From: Membranipora membranacea
Lineage: Eukaryota; Bryozoa; Gymnolaemata; Cheilostomatida; Membraniporidae
Direction of reading: 5' to 3'
Assembly: GCA_914767715.1 (NCBI GenBank)
Contig: OU612070.1
Coordinates: 10,371,501-10,435,500, forward strand
Length of the DNA stretch: 64,000 bases
This document shows positions 13,127 through 25,202 of this stretch, piece by piece (the stretch's first letter is position 1; each line of letters opens with the position of its first letter). The position numbers were made by a program, and so were the translations under genes. Under the pieces are notes generated by a model. That model had not been told where the DNA came from. It saw nothing but the letters and a program-made list of their open reading frames with translations, and ran no database searches.

Positions 13127-13216
13127 AGATCAATATTGATCTATTTGCTTAAATTCGGAGTAGTTTTTCCTCCAATGGACAGGGGAGCAACTCCAAATAC
13201 AGACAAATGAATCGTA
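13127..13216. mobile_element. Short fold-back MITE, GATCAAGTTTGATCC family
   Basis: Left end AGATCAATATTGATCTATTTG, right end CAAATGAATCG. The core has paired strings GGAGTAGTTTTTCCTCC and GGGGAGCAACTCC as in the other copies (19237, 27243, 61816, 63524). This is a diverged copy directly abutting the hAT target duplication. Confidence 0.45.
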
Positions 13217-13942
13217 TATATGTTCACTCTGACCAGTGAATCATGAGTGAACTAAGCTATGATCTGTCCAACTGAGCCGAATAGTTTTGCTCCTTTTCGG
13301 TGGTCTCTGATCTTATCAGTTCTAGTCTTATGATGTGATGAGCTGTGCTAATACTAACGTTATAATTAAGCTGATTGTGTAGGGTGACTGTTTATTTCCC
13401 CAACCAGGTTATCAATTGGATATTGACCCACTTAAAGCGCAGGCAGGCTACAGGCCTTACTAAAGTGCGTTAATCAATCATAGGTGATGTATAATCTTTG
13501 ATTGTATGTGTGGTTGTGCCTAGGGCTGTTTAACAATATTGTTATTAAACACAGAGAAATGAACCATAACCTCCAAACGGGATCAACTGTCCTCATATAT
13601 CATTTACATCCTGAAATTACCTAGTAAAGCCAATGAATAAGGTTGCTATTTTAATTCGGTTGTCATGGCATCAGAGAAATATTTGCTTTAATTGGAGGAC
13701 TACTGTAAAACCTCTTAACAAAGACCAGATCTAAAAATGTGTTAGGTTGTCTAATGTGTCAGAAAAAATTGAGAAAGAATGGCTATTATTTTATGTTTTT
13801 AAATTGTTATTAGCTAACGCTTAAGAATTGAATGACGTTTCGATAACACAAAATGGTTCCAAGTAGCTCAAAAGTAATTGAAAAGCCGCTGTGAAAGAAC
13901 TTACCAAGGAAGTGACTTTCATGAAATAAATAAAACATTATA

Positions 13943-13948
13943 TTTATT
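13943..13948 (-). terminator. Candidate TSNAX polyadenylation signal
   Basis: TTTATT on the plus strand reads AATAAA on the minus strand, about 335 bp past the TSNAX stop. Other TTTATT strings occur nearby, so this is a candidate only. Confidence 0.35.
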
Positions 13949-14281
13949 TACTCTAATACGTAAGCTGTACAGATTTTCATGAAGTGACCTATTTCACTTG
14001 ACGTAATAAAATACAAACATATATACATGTATAAGGAGAGTAATGAAGAAGTGCATAGGGATAATCAACGCCCTCAAACTGAGATTTAACATTCTGACTT
14101 CCTCAATCCACAAGAGCCCCCTTATTACCACAAATCAGGCGATTTATCACTTACTCACCAACTTCTTTGTCATAAGATCAAAACTATGACTAAACGTTTA
14201 CCTAACGGATGACATCGGTGAGTAAGCTCACGAATACACGCCATATCATGGCCCTATCTCAGCTGCTATGACCATGTAAAG

Positions 14282-17200
14282 TCAAACATCGTAAGCGGCG
14301 GTATCTGCAGTGTCATGCATGTTTGTATGATCGTGATGTGAGCTTGTATGAAGTTTTCCTGCTAACATGTGCTTTGGTACTTCGCTTCCTCTAACTTTGA
14401 GCGTATAGCAGGCGTTCTCAACCTTAAAAGAGAGAAGTGAGATTAGTTTCACCAATGGTTGGAAAGTTAATACCTGGCGTTTGTTGGGCATTAAAAATGA
14501 ATTCAAAGTGTGACAAAAATAAGGGTTACAACAAAATTCTTTTATATAAATGGGAGTTTTATTTACTTGGTCACGACAAAACCGATTGAATCAGGTCAAG
14601 GTTACAGGCATATAAAAACAACATTAGCATAAACTTTTAAAAATATGCAAGATATTGCTTTGGATCACCTTATTTAGATTAATGGAGGATGGCCATTAAT
14701 TCTTTTTAAATATTACTGCGTTCAAACAAGATCAAAAGTGGCATGTTGTATGTTATCATATGCTAAATGATAAACGCTGTGTAAGTGCCAAAAATAGCTA
14801 ACCCTTCAAATTCTAAAGCGTAGCATTTGTTTCTAAACAGCACGATTCCTTCAGAGTGTTTGGAGGAAATTCCAGGCAGAGGTTGGTAAAAGTCCGTGAC
14901 TCACAGATGTTACACGTGAATAACATAATGTTTACGAAGAAGCTTATTATTATCTTAATGAGAGAGAATTTTTTAAGTTGTTCTATACACCAATTTTGGT
15001 ATAGGGATTATAAGATGAATTTTAGATCATTTCTGATATTCAAAACAAGAAAATGGAGAGGAGACTAAACATTTTTTGTAAAGGTCTCCATATCGGAAAA
15101 TGTAGATATATATATATGCGGCAAAAGACTCAACTGCAATAGGTGGACGCAAAGCGATCTGACAGGATTTTTATTCACAAGTCTACTTCAAAATAATCCA
15201 CCAGTAGTAGGGTCATAATTAGCCTGTCAAGACAAGCTTTGCAGAAATGGAGTTTTAAGTTCCAATGGTGGAGACATGTGAAAAAATAGGCCAGGCCTAC
15301 CTACCTTTGCAACACTTTGTTTGAGGACTTGTACTTTTCTGCCCATTTCCCCGCCGGCAGTTGAGCAGTATGTTTTATAAGCCATCTCTAGATGTTGTAA
15401 TACAGTACACAACTCTACGGGGGTGTCCATATCCCCCCAACCTACACAGTTAATAGCCATACGCATCAGCTCCCCTATAGCAGAGAATCAAACAGCTAGG
15501 AATGAATGCAATATAATGATTGTTTGTCTACCATAAACACTGATAGTATCATTATATTATACATCATAATATACATTAATATATTATATTTCTACTAAAA
15601 ATAGCAGACTTAATCACTGTTTAATCAGGCTTTAATAGGCAGTGATTGCCAAAAGTTGAAAGTCGTCTTCGTTTTTTAAGGTCTATTGATCCTACATAAC
15701 GCTTGTCATGGAAATAGAAATATGCGTGTGATTTCACCACTTTTATCAGTTATAGCCAGGGTGTAAATGGTTGATGTTGTGTGAATAGTGTCATTGACCG
15801 ACGCAAACACTAAGAGAGACAAAAAATAAGCAGGCAGTGAAAAGTTGTTGCACTTCACAAACCTGTGATAGCACACAGCGATCTTATTTGGCCCTAAAGA
15901 CGTGAGGGGACATAATACATCTTGATTGGTGTGAACACTTTCAGTCCGCACCACCAAAAGAAACCCACTTAATGATTGGAGCTGAGAGCCAAATGAATTA
16001 TCATAATTCAAACATTCTTAGTCATAAATTCAACGTCACAGACCAAATTAAATACTGAAAGAATGTCGCATAATAATTCATATTCCATCTCCTAATACAC
16101 TAACTTTGAGAGTTATTACTCAGACGGCTCTTGACTGACATGGCTGTTTACCCTTGCTATGTTTACCCCCCCCCCCCCCCCACCTCGACTAAACCCAAAA
16201 TAAATCATCTAAGTCATACCAGCTTCCAAATATGACCAGAAGAGGAACCTGTATGAGTAATGTAATACCAGAAACATCAGGTGACCATATCATGAGATCA
16301 ACACAGATTTGACAGACTAGAGTTTTGTCAATATAATAGGTATTCTGATGGATAGAAATATCAGATTGATTAATTTGGCTGCAATAAAATTACAGGTTTG
16401 GATTAAAAACTGGTCGATAGATTAACTTCAGCTTTAGTTCATGATTTAGATGGTGAAGTTTGGAGGGCTTGTAATTTTATCTTCATCGCTTTGGACGGTT
16501 TTTTTTCTGTTTTGATAAGCCCAGCTACAATATAGCACCACCCTAGTGTTTTCACCTAGTCACTGGTGTGACAAGGCTGGGGGCACTTAAAATAGTGACA
16601 GTGACATACCATCACACTTCCTCTGTGATCGTACACTGATATCATTAAAATTCAAGAATAAAGTTGCATTACACGTATGCAATTCTTTATCTCCCCACGA
16701 AAGAAGCGTAATCTGAAACCTTTCTTTCACCAGAAAACACAGCTATTTTTAAAACAGCTAATACCCTGGCGTTATCAAACATCATTCCGCAATCTGGTTG
16801 CAAAATAAGGATAACAGCACACATTATGGGTTATACAATGTTGACCGGAAAAACATTTTTGGTCCATTGCTTGGCGTAATATAAAACATTGAGGAGCGGC
16901 TTACGGATTGCCAATTTGCTCTCAGCTAATGGGCAGATCAGATCACACCCTCTGGCAAATACACCGAGTAGCCTACAGACTACAAAGAGATTGATAATTA
17001 CCGGTTAGATCAGCAATACCGAGTATGAAATCTTGTTGTGACAACGGTACAGTAATCACAGCGGGACCAGACGTGGGAGACGATTCTACCTCTGTAGAGT
17101 CTAAAGAAGAGCCGGCTGGTGCAGGAGTTGTAGAGAGAGCATCTTCAACTGTATTATCAGGCTGTGATTCACTGGTTGACGGTTTCTCATCTGATTTAGA

Positions 17201-20200
17201 CTCCACATCAGGCTAAAAAAGGAAATAATACCATGTAATTATAAAACGGAGAGTTTTCTGAAGTTCTGAAAATGTAGAACAATTCTGTGAAGACTCTAGG
17301 CCCAGAGCGACTCTGATTTTCTGAGACAGCACTTACCAGTAAAATTTCAGATCATCAGCCAATAGGAAGATTGAAAATCTAGAAGTGACATATTTTCAAA
17401 TCTTGGATTTTCACAGATAGTAGAGGGTTTCGCATCTTGTACTTTAGTTATGATATTTATAACCTCCACACAATGTTATCTAGGCCGTATTTTATGATGT
17501 GATCATTATATATTATCATAAAATCTAGACAACATGTATTGACAATGAATTCTGAATCTATAAGTAACATATCTACATTAGGTGTCAATGGGTGTATGAG
17601 CACTCTTATTATCTGTCATAGCTTGTATTTACATGCCAAAATCTCATAGACAACATTTCAACTAACTACATATTTTCATAACTCAACAAATACTGACATT
17701 GTTATACATTAAACAATATTGAGACAATTTTCAATCACCGTATAATCAGATGAAGGTTGATCAAAGGTCAAACGAGACTGGATATGTGCGTGTAACGAGA
17801 TGGTCTGATGCTTCAAGTAATGGAAGAATGTAAACGCCTCGATAAACTCCTGTAGACCTAAAAATATAAATTAAAAAATATTGACTCACCAAATAATATC
17901 CCACAATGCATTATACAGGCATTGCCAGAGATCTAATTGATGAAAGCAAGGGATTTTCATATTTTCCTATACCCCCCCCCCCAAATTTAAGGCCATAGGT
18001 TCCTAGAAATGTTATTAGACGTTCTGCGGCATAAGATGAGTAAACGAAAACAGAAGGAGTTAAAATGGTAATCTATCTCATCATTATGGATCATGGGGTG
18101 CGTATCAATATAATAACAGGGGCGGGCAAAATCAAAGTGTAAAATCCCTAAACATAATTTGATTTAAACAAAGAAATGGTTGAGATCACTCCGATCAGAT
18201 TTTATGTTTCTTTCAAATAATAATTATACAATAATTTTCAATTTAAGGACACACATGATTACTTATTGCTGGATTTTTGAAGAGCATTTCATCAGAATGG
18301 CCAATTTCCAAACTACTTGAATTTAAATATAAAGAAACATATGATGAAACACTGTGATAAACCGTCGTACGAGTTTATCCGCTCTTTCTAGAATTTGAGG
18401 GAGTCCCTTTTTATTATGAAATGGATGATAAAAAAAACAAAACAATGCAGAGCAATTCAATCAGGAAGTAATATGGTATAGTATTTCCTGGAATTAGTCA
18501 TTATTAGCTTAAGCGCCTCACTTTATAGTCATATTTATCACTATTGGATATTATTCTTTCATTTCAAGGTGATTCATGGAATCATGCTGTGACCTTCATA
18601 TTATTAACAACAACATGTTAATCGATGTCGAATTCTTAGGTTTACTCAGAAAGGACAACTCCAAACTGATAAAGCTGACTGATTTAAGCGGGTTCTGTTT
18701 CAGCTCAAATGACTGATATATTTCCTGGTTCCATTTTGCAGTTCTGTGTCAAACGATTCCATCAAATGGGTAAGAATATATTAGGGGCTTTAAATGAGTG
18801 ATGATGCCTTAAAATTCTTCAAAAGTACGAAGCAACAAAACCGATCTCCATTATCATTTTAAATGGGATTCCAAAAATTACAGTGAGATGTGATATTAGT
18901 AGTTGGTGGAGAACCCATGTCATACTAAACAAATATGACTAAGCTAGAGAAATGCTCTCAAGTATTCCCAGGTAGGCCTAATGCTGGATTATGGCACTTA
19001 GCTTATCTATATACTCACTTGACGAACAAAGTTAGCTGTCTGAGTGTCTAACTCACTTGTGCATATAACAGTTTTATGGCAGCTAATTTTATAGCTAATA
19101 TGCTTTAACTACACAAAGTCACATTAAGCTGAAATTGATTAGATCTGCATTTTTGAAAATAAATTTGGCATGCTGTCATAAGAACAGTGAAAAATCTGTG
19201 AAATGATGGCAGGGAGAAAGACAGCACCCCTATTCTAGATCAAATTTAATCCATTTGTCTGCATTCCAGTTGCTCCCTTCGACTGGTCACTGCGGCGTGA
19301 CCAGTGGAACGGGAACAACTTTGAATGCAGGCAAATGGACCAAACTTTGTCTTCCTTTAGCCAGACATGGTGTTAATAAATCAACCGCACATTCTCCTCT
19401 AGGATTCTAACAAATCCACCTGAGCATTCAGGGTCTGTTGAGGTATTGTAAGGAATTTTCAACTTCTAAGATTGCCTTAAGTGATTTATGGATGTTTGTT
19501 TAATTTATGTCTGAAAAAACTATTCACCAATGTTGTTATGAATGTCATATGAGCTCATGATGCACAATAGTCACAGAGAAGAAACCAGAAATGGGTCGGC
19601 GATGTTTTCACCATTACATAGGCTTTAGCTTGAAGGGAATGGAAAAAATAATCGTCTGGAAAATAGTTTAGCATTCTCAAATGAATGAAGAGTTCTGGGG
19701 GCTGTAATGAAATGCTATCTCAGTTGATTTTGAATCCGTGACTAGAACACCAAACTGCGAAGGGTTGGTGTCGATAAACGGCCAGTTTGCTATGCACTGT
19801 TTGGACACATACACCATTCAACTCACACGTTCCACCATTTAACAAAGTGTGTATGGTTTGTGAGGTTCTGAGCATTCATAACCCATTAGTGGGTCCAACA
19901 GTAAAGTTATCCATTTTACTTACATGAGAGGACAACTCATAAAAGGACAATTCAAAATATTTAAACCAGAGACTATAGTCTCTGTTTAAACTATGATGAA
20001 CTAGCCTTGTCACACGCCTACTTTTTTTAAAGGTAGCTACGTGACAAGGCTAATGAAGAATAGGTAAGATATTTCTTTACCTGCTGTTATAGCCCGAGTG
20101 AACTTGTAGATATCTTGATTTTCTAATTCTACGGCCATCTTTCTAAGCAGACCACTGATAGATTTATTCAGCATGTCTTCACCTTCAGATAAAATCTTCT

Positions 20201-23200
20201 CTCTATCCCCTCTGCAAAAGGATACAAATAAAATTGTTATCATTGTCTCCAATACTATAAGGTTGGCGTTAGGAGCATCCATAGACTCAATAATAAACCT
20301 GACAGGACACCATATACAGGTGAAGTGAGGTGCTTAATTGTGGGGCGATCTAAGTCATTGGAAGTTGTGAAGGAATGATGCTATCATTAATTCAATTTCC
20401 ATAATCCAGGTTTTTTGTTCATAACTCGATCAATTTTCATCGGATTTTGAATATGAAAATTGCTTTACAATCAGCAGCATCTTGTTATCAACATGATGCT
20501 TTTTCTTCTTCAAAATATTTATTTGCCTAAAATTAGTATCAAACTGTTCAGGACAAGCTGCTTAATCTATTGTAATTTTCAGACTCATAATCCGATCAAA
20601 ATTGATCGAGTTATCGAAAAAAACCTGGATTTTGGACAGTAAATCAATGATGGCATCATTGCTTCTACACCTTCCAATGTCGTCACGTCACCCACAATTA
20701 AATTCCTCAGTGCCTCAATGCTAATGCTCCATATAGTGTCTTCTCTAGGTGTAAGCAGTTAGAGTCTCTAACTCCTTGGTCTATGGGAGTATCTTATGCC
20801 CAACATCAGAGTATTCAGTGCTTGGAGTAGCCTACTTTGCTTGACATACAATGCAAACATACAAGCTAGTATTTTCCTTATCATTTTAAAAGTACTACAA
20901 CATCTAGGACAATCTTCCCATGGTATTATGATAGAAGCGGAAAAAATCCCAAATATGTCAAGCTGGATCATGGAAGAGTTGAGTTGATACATTTGGATAA
21001 TTTAATAACCAATCTACTGGTTGAGATCAAGAGAACCAGGTTAAAAAATTAAGCCCAATTATTGAAATAAACTTTATTTATCGTTGAAATCAGCAGGAGA
21101 ACAACAACAAAATCACGCAATGCATGAGGTGGGAATGTTTCTTCGCGTTTATATGAAGGCACTTGCTAATGGAAGCCTTAGTCACAGGAATACATTATGA
21201 GCAAATAAACCTGAGACCCACACTGATCACGTGATTTACTATTGCATGTATCTCTGATCGATAGAGAGTGAATTAATTCACTTTGCATGAGTACCATCAC
21301 AAGGATATTGGTGTGACGACCCGCAGTAAATCTCAGTAATTAGGGCGGGTACATGTTACGTACTGCTACTAAATTGACTCCAACGATCAGAGATACACAT
21401 GTTAATAGTGTAATATCGATGTCAGTGTACCTGAGACCTGCACGTATGTTTAAAATGTACACACTTCTCTTACCCTACACATCTATGTAGGTGGAATATG
21501 ACTCGTTTGGACTCTATAGTCAGATCCCTGCTAATTTTTACTAGCGCCTCATGTTTATCGTGCTTAGTATCTAACTGGTTCTTGTATTGAAGGAACGCCT
21601 GAGCAACTGGAGAATTAGGGTCGGCTTTTGGTGCATCCTCATCTTTAGAACCATGAGCGGTCTTATCGCTGCGACCTCCGTGACCTTGTCTGTGCCTGTT
21701 ATAAGACCGGCGGTGACCTCCTATCAGAAATGAGAAAAACTTGTTAAAATAAAGCTATCAATTATTAACCACTCTGTGTAGTTTGACTAAACTGTTCCGA
21801 TTCGGTTGATAGACACTAAAAGTCACTGCAGTTGATTTTATGATATACTGCATCAGATCAAAATGCATTGTCCACACAAGCTGCCACAATACAGAATCGA
21901 ATCAGATCATGAGTCATAATGGCAAGAGGGTGATCATAAGCCATCATCTGAATCTCAAAATATTTGCAACCATCTCCTTGAGATTACTGTTGTGAATGCA
22001 ATTATCGACTGAGGCAAACTCAATATTTCTGGATTGGATTCTATCGAGATCCTACCCTAGGCTGGAACTGCCCCTCCCCTCCCCTCCAAACGAAACATAT
22101 ATCATACATACACTTAATAACAATCAGTGCAGCGCAGGAAAATAAAATCAACAGACCACCCACATAATTTGTGATTAGGCCATAGACTTAATAATAAACC
22201 TTGACAGGACACTATATACAGCTGAAAAAGAGGCACTTAATTGTGGGGCGACGTAACCTCATTGGAAGGTGTAGAAGCAATGACGATTGATTTACTGTCC
22301 GTAATCCAGGTTTTTTGTTCATAACTCGATCAATTTCGATCAAATTTTGAATTTGAAAATTGATTTACAATCAGCAGCATCTTGTTATCAGCTTGAAACT
22401 GTTTCTTCTTCAAAAAAACTTTTTTGCCTAAAATTAGTACCAAACTGTTCACAACAAGCTGCTAAATCTATTGCAAATTTCAAACTCAAAATCCGATCAA
22501 AATGGATCGAGTTATTGACAAAAAACCTGAATTTTGGACAGTAAATCAATGATATCATCGCTTCTACACCTTCGAATGTCGTAACGTTGCCCACAATTAA
22601 ATGCCTCAGTGCCTCAATGCTAATAATATATATAGTGTCCTGTCTAGGTTTATTATTTATTAAGTCTATGGATTAGGCCTATTCTGCTTATTTTATAGCG
22701 TATATAATTTGTAGTTATGTTCTCTCTGAAGTAAATGTTCAATGATGACACAACTCAAAATTATGTACATGCAATGCTATTTAATTCTGTTCATGTATAT
22801 TCTAAATGTGGCTGCAATTACAGCATCGTCAACATATAGTTTCAACAAACTGAATGGCAAATTTATTTGTTAACGTCATCACCTACTGCGTTAATTTCAT
22901 ACCCTAATTTTGAAGAACAGATTGTGCAAACCATTCGCCCATGTTCAGAGAGTAAAGCCTCAATAAGTTATCTTTGAGCCGACTATACCGAGTAAAAAAG
23001 CACACATTTGCCTGAGTGGCAGCAGTAGTTTAAGTAATATATTGTGCATCAGTCATATCAAGGTTAGGCGAAGTTATAGCTGCCAAGAGACAGGTTGGTC
23101 TACTGATCTCACGCATATAGTATTGCAAACTGAATGGGAAATCACTACAGACTGCCACTATATCCCAACCAAATTAATTTTTAAATTATTGAGCAAGTTT

Positions 23201-24917
23201 CTGCTATCACTCATATACTACATAATTATGAAATAGTTAGTTCAATACAGGGATTTTTATCTATAAATGAAATGATACCTAGGTTCTTTAATAAAAAGGT
23301 GAAAGACCAATTTTGCAGGGACCTGCACTGGACCACAATCTGAATAAACAGACTGCCTCTTATCATCATGTAGCATATAGAGCCACTTCATAAAAAACAG
23401 GCCCTCAGATGCATCCAACAAGCACGGTCGCACAATAATACACTGCTATAAATAAAGAGGGTATGCGCAGGTGAATTACACCAGAATAAGCAGGTTTGCA
23501 TAAATGCCATCAGTTAGTTGTTTGTTGGCAGTTGTTTTACACAATATACTGCAAGTGACCTCCCTCTCGGGCTCTCGCTTCATTGTTCCACTTGGACGCG
23601 AGCATAGACATGGGCATATTGAGTTACATGATCTTATACTAAGTCTAAAATTATCAACCGCACCACAAATTGTGAAATGGTAGATTTCTGTGCTACACTT
23701 TATTTTCTTGATTATGACATTGCAAAGTACACATGTACCAGATGCATTTAGCATGTCGAGATCATAGCGCCATCTAATTTTAATTTCAAGTAAGAATAAC
23801 ATTGACTCCTTCATGTGATCTCCCTTCAACTCCCCATTGCCTAGAGTCAGACCGTAGGCCATGATGAGTTTGAATTTATATATATATATACACATATATT
23901 GATCACGAACCGATCATCATCATAAAGGACCGGAGAATTAAAGAATAATCAGTACTGCTGTTTGAAACTGAACTGACCAACAAGGCCTAGCAGATGAACC
24001 ACTGTTTTTAATGGACGAGTGATAATCATAATGGTACTTGCTCTGAACAATGAATGAGTCCATTGCCCTGAATACAAATAAATGCCTCTACACATGAAAA
24101 ATTATAATGGAAAATTATTACCCTAAAATGTCTACAAATCGAAGAATGCCCTTTCCGCACCCCTAGGCAGTCTAGTGTGATGTTGATTTTGATGTAAGTT
24201 GATGTTAGTCACAACCACTGTCGATGACAGTTCCACCTGTTGTATGGTAGAACTCCATGATGGCCACCTGGGACTCGCATGCCTTTACTACTCTGTAACT
24301 GTCAAGTATCAACCACTCAATAGTACAACACACTGACAAAGTAAAGCGATGTGAGTAAGTTATAGCCAGGGGCCAATGCATACCATGGTTACTACCATCT
24401 TCATCAGATCAATGGACAACTGCATTTCCTGACTTTGGGCTTTGTGTCAAGAAATGAAGTGCCAGTAGAGTAGTCCTGTGATTGGTGATATTGATTTGAT
24501 ACAAAATGAGCATGATAACCAAACCATACAGGCTTGCAAAATCCCAGGGTGTATAATCAATGAATCATTGGACTGGTATAATACTGCCAACACGTCAGCT
24601 GATACAGACAGATGTAAATAAATTACATACATAAGAATTTAAATATAATAATATATATATATATACATATTATTATTATTATAATAATGATGAATAGGCC
24701 TAGGGCCCAATGAACTTCCTCTCCCTCGAAGAGGGAGTTCATTGGAGCAGGGAGAATTCTCCCTGATTGTAGGGCCCCTGTGGCTGTAAAGAGTTTATTG
24801 TCACATTGCAACATACAACATGCAGACAAACACATCTGCCATTGCCATCAATGACAATTCTCCTGAACACATCCTGGTGGAGAATGACAACATTTTCAGC
24901 TTACCTGGTTGGGGCAT
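14282..24917 (-). CDS. TSNAX: Translin-associated factor X (TRAX)
   Basis: Seven coding exons read on the minus strand: 24917-24905, 21720-21474, 20211-20081, 17857-17739, 17212-17002, 15474-15305 and 14422-14282 (TGA), giving 343 residues in frame at every junction. Exon 1 encodes only MPQP plus one base (CCAG|gtaagc). Family hallmarks: [27 protein letters not shown] with [45 protein letters not shown] and [24 protein letters not shown] is the catalytic partner of translin in C3PO, the Mg-dependent RNase that removes cleaved passenger strands from RISC. The acidic residues expected at its active site are present: Glu134 and Glu137 of GLQEFIEA, and Asp238 of ADLTG. The linker of about 60 residues encoded by exon 5 is Ser/Thr/Pro/Asp-rich and longer than I recall for human TRAX (about 290 residues overall). 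Introns carry two fold-back MITEs. Identification is very secure; exon 1 is the least certain. Confidence 0.95.
19237..19352. mobile_element. Short fold-back MITE, GATCAAGTTTGATCC family, in TSNAX intron 3
   Basis: Left end AGATCAAATTTAATCCATTTG and right end CAAATGGACCAAACTTTGTCT are inverted repeats. Inner pairs are CTGCATTCCAGTTG/CAACTTTGAATGCAG, and a central hairpin CTGGTCACTGCGGCGTGACCAG. No ORF. Confidence 0.65.
20008..20055. mobile_element. Tiny palindromic element with TAGCCTTGTCAC ends
   Basis: CTAGCCTTGTCAC...CGCCTAC and GTAGCTACGTGACAAGGCTAAT are imperfect inverted repeats around a poly-T/A centre. Related strings (TAGCCT..CAAG, GTGACAAGGCT) recur near 15221, 16571, 35287 and 40124, suggesting a dispersed family. 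It sits just downstream of the TSNAX exon ending at 20081. Confidence 0.4.
20280..20785. mobile_element. Long fold-back MITE, copy 1 (506 bp), in TSNAX intron 2
   Basis: Starts CATAGACTCAATAATAAACC and ends GGTCTATG, flanked by an 8 bp duplication with one mismatch (GGAGCATC 20272-20279, GGAGTATC 20786-20793). The two halves are near-complementary: AATTGTGGGGCGA on the left pairs with the right half's reverse complement AATTGTGGGTGACG, and both halves carry CCAGGTTTTTTG.TC(A/G)ATAACTCGATCAATTT-type blocks. No coding capacity. Same family as 22181-22670. Confidence 0.8.
22181..22670. mobile_element. Long fold-back MITE, copy 2 (490 bp), in TSNAX intron 1
   Basis: Begins CATAGACTTAATAATAAACC and ends with its inverted copy (...TAAGTCTATG). 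A perfect 8 bp target duplication GATTAGGC flanks it (22173-22180 and 22671-22678). The arms span nearly the whole element, so a transcript through it would fold into one long hairpin. The perfect duplication and intact ends suggest it is younger than copy 1. An 8 bp duplication fits a hAT-like mobiliser, but the termini are not typical, so superfamily is left open. A lone end (TTTATTATTAAGTCTATGG) near 53110 is a further remnant. Confidence 0.85.
24639..24690. repeat. AT-rich microsatellite tract
   Basis: Runs of (TA)n and (TAT)n/(TAA)n with short interruptions, in TSNAX intron 1. Confidence 0.7.
24701..24775. repeat. Nested inverted repeat bounded by GGGCCC
   Basis: CCAATGAAC (24707-24715) pairs with GTTCATTGG (24737-24745) around CCCTCGAAGAGGG. 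A second hairpin CAGGGAGAATTCTCCCTG follows, and TAGGGCCC strings sit at both edges. It looks like a degenerate MITE about 150 bp inside TSNAX intron 1. Confidence 0.45.
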
Positions 24918-25202
24918 CTCGACAATTCTAACTTGAGTGGATCAACTCCTATGGATTTCACAAAGTTTTTACCTCTCCACCTTGCATACAGGCTTTTATT
25001 ACATTGGCTTACTGTATAAATTGATGGCTATGATTGGGCGACTTAATATTTCAACATCTCCACTTTTTCACTTTCTTTGAACTTCCTGTACAGATTCCTT
25101 TTTGTATTTACTTTTTTTGCTTTTATGCAGTTTGCGGTTAATAAGGAAATAATTCTCCTCGATGTAAACTCAATGTAGTCAGAACCACAGATTTAGATAA
25201 TA
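24918..25202. promoter_or_regulatory. Bidirectional promoter region between TSNAX and NTAQ1
   Basis: Only 285 bp separate the two start codons, which point in opposite directions. Both 5' UTRs and the core promoters must lie here, or the NTAQ1 UTR must be spliced in (an acceptor-like cag ends at 25190). I see no TATA box or clear initiator; the region is T-rich on the plus strand. Promoter sharing is inferred from geometry. Confidence 0.6.

Noticed and set aside
16168-16183. Poly-C tract
   Set aside because: Simple mononucleotide run (also near 17971); no further structure, probably length-uncertain in the assembly.
23476-23895. 139-codon open frame on the minus strand
   Set aside because: It lies in TSNAX intron 1 on the sense strand but is not needed for TRAX; the Cys-rich stretch resembles no domain I know and could be repeat-derived.
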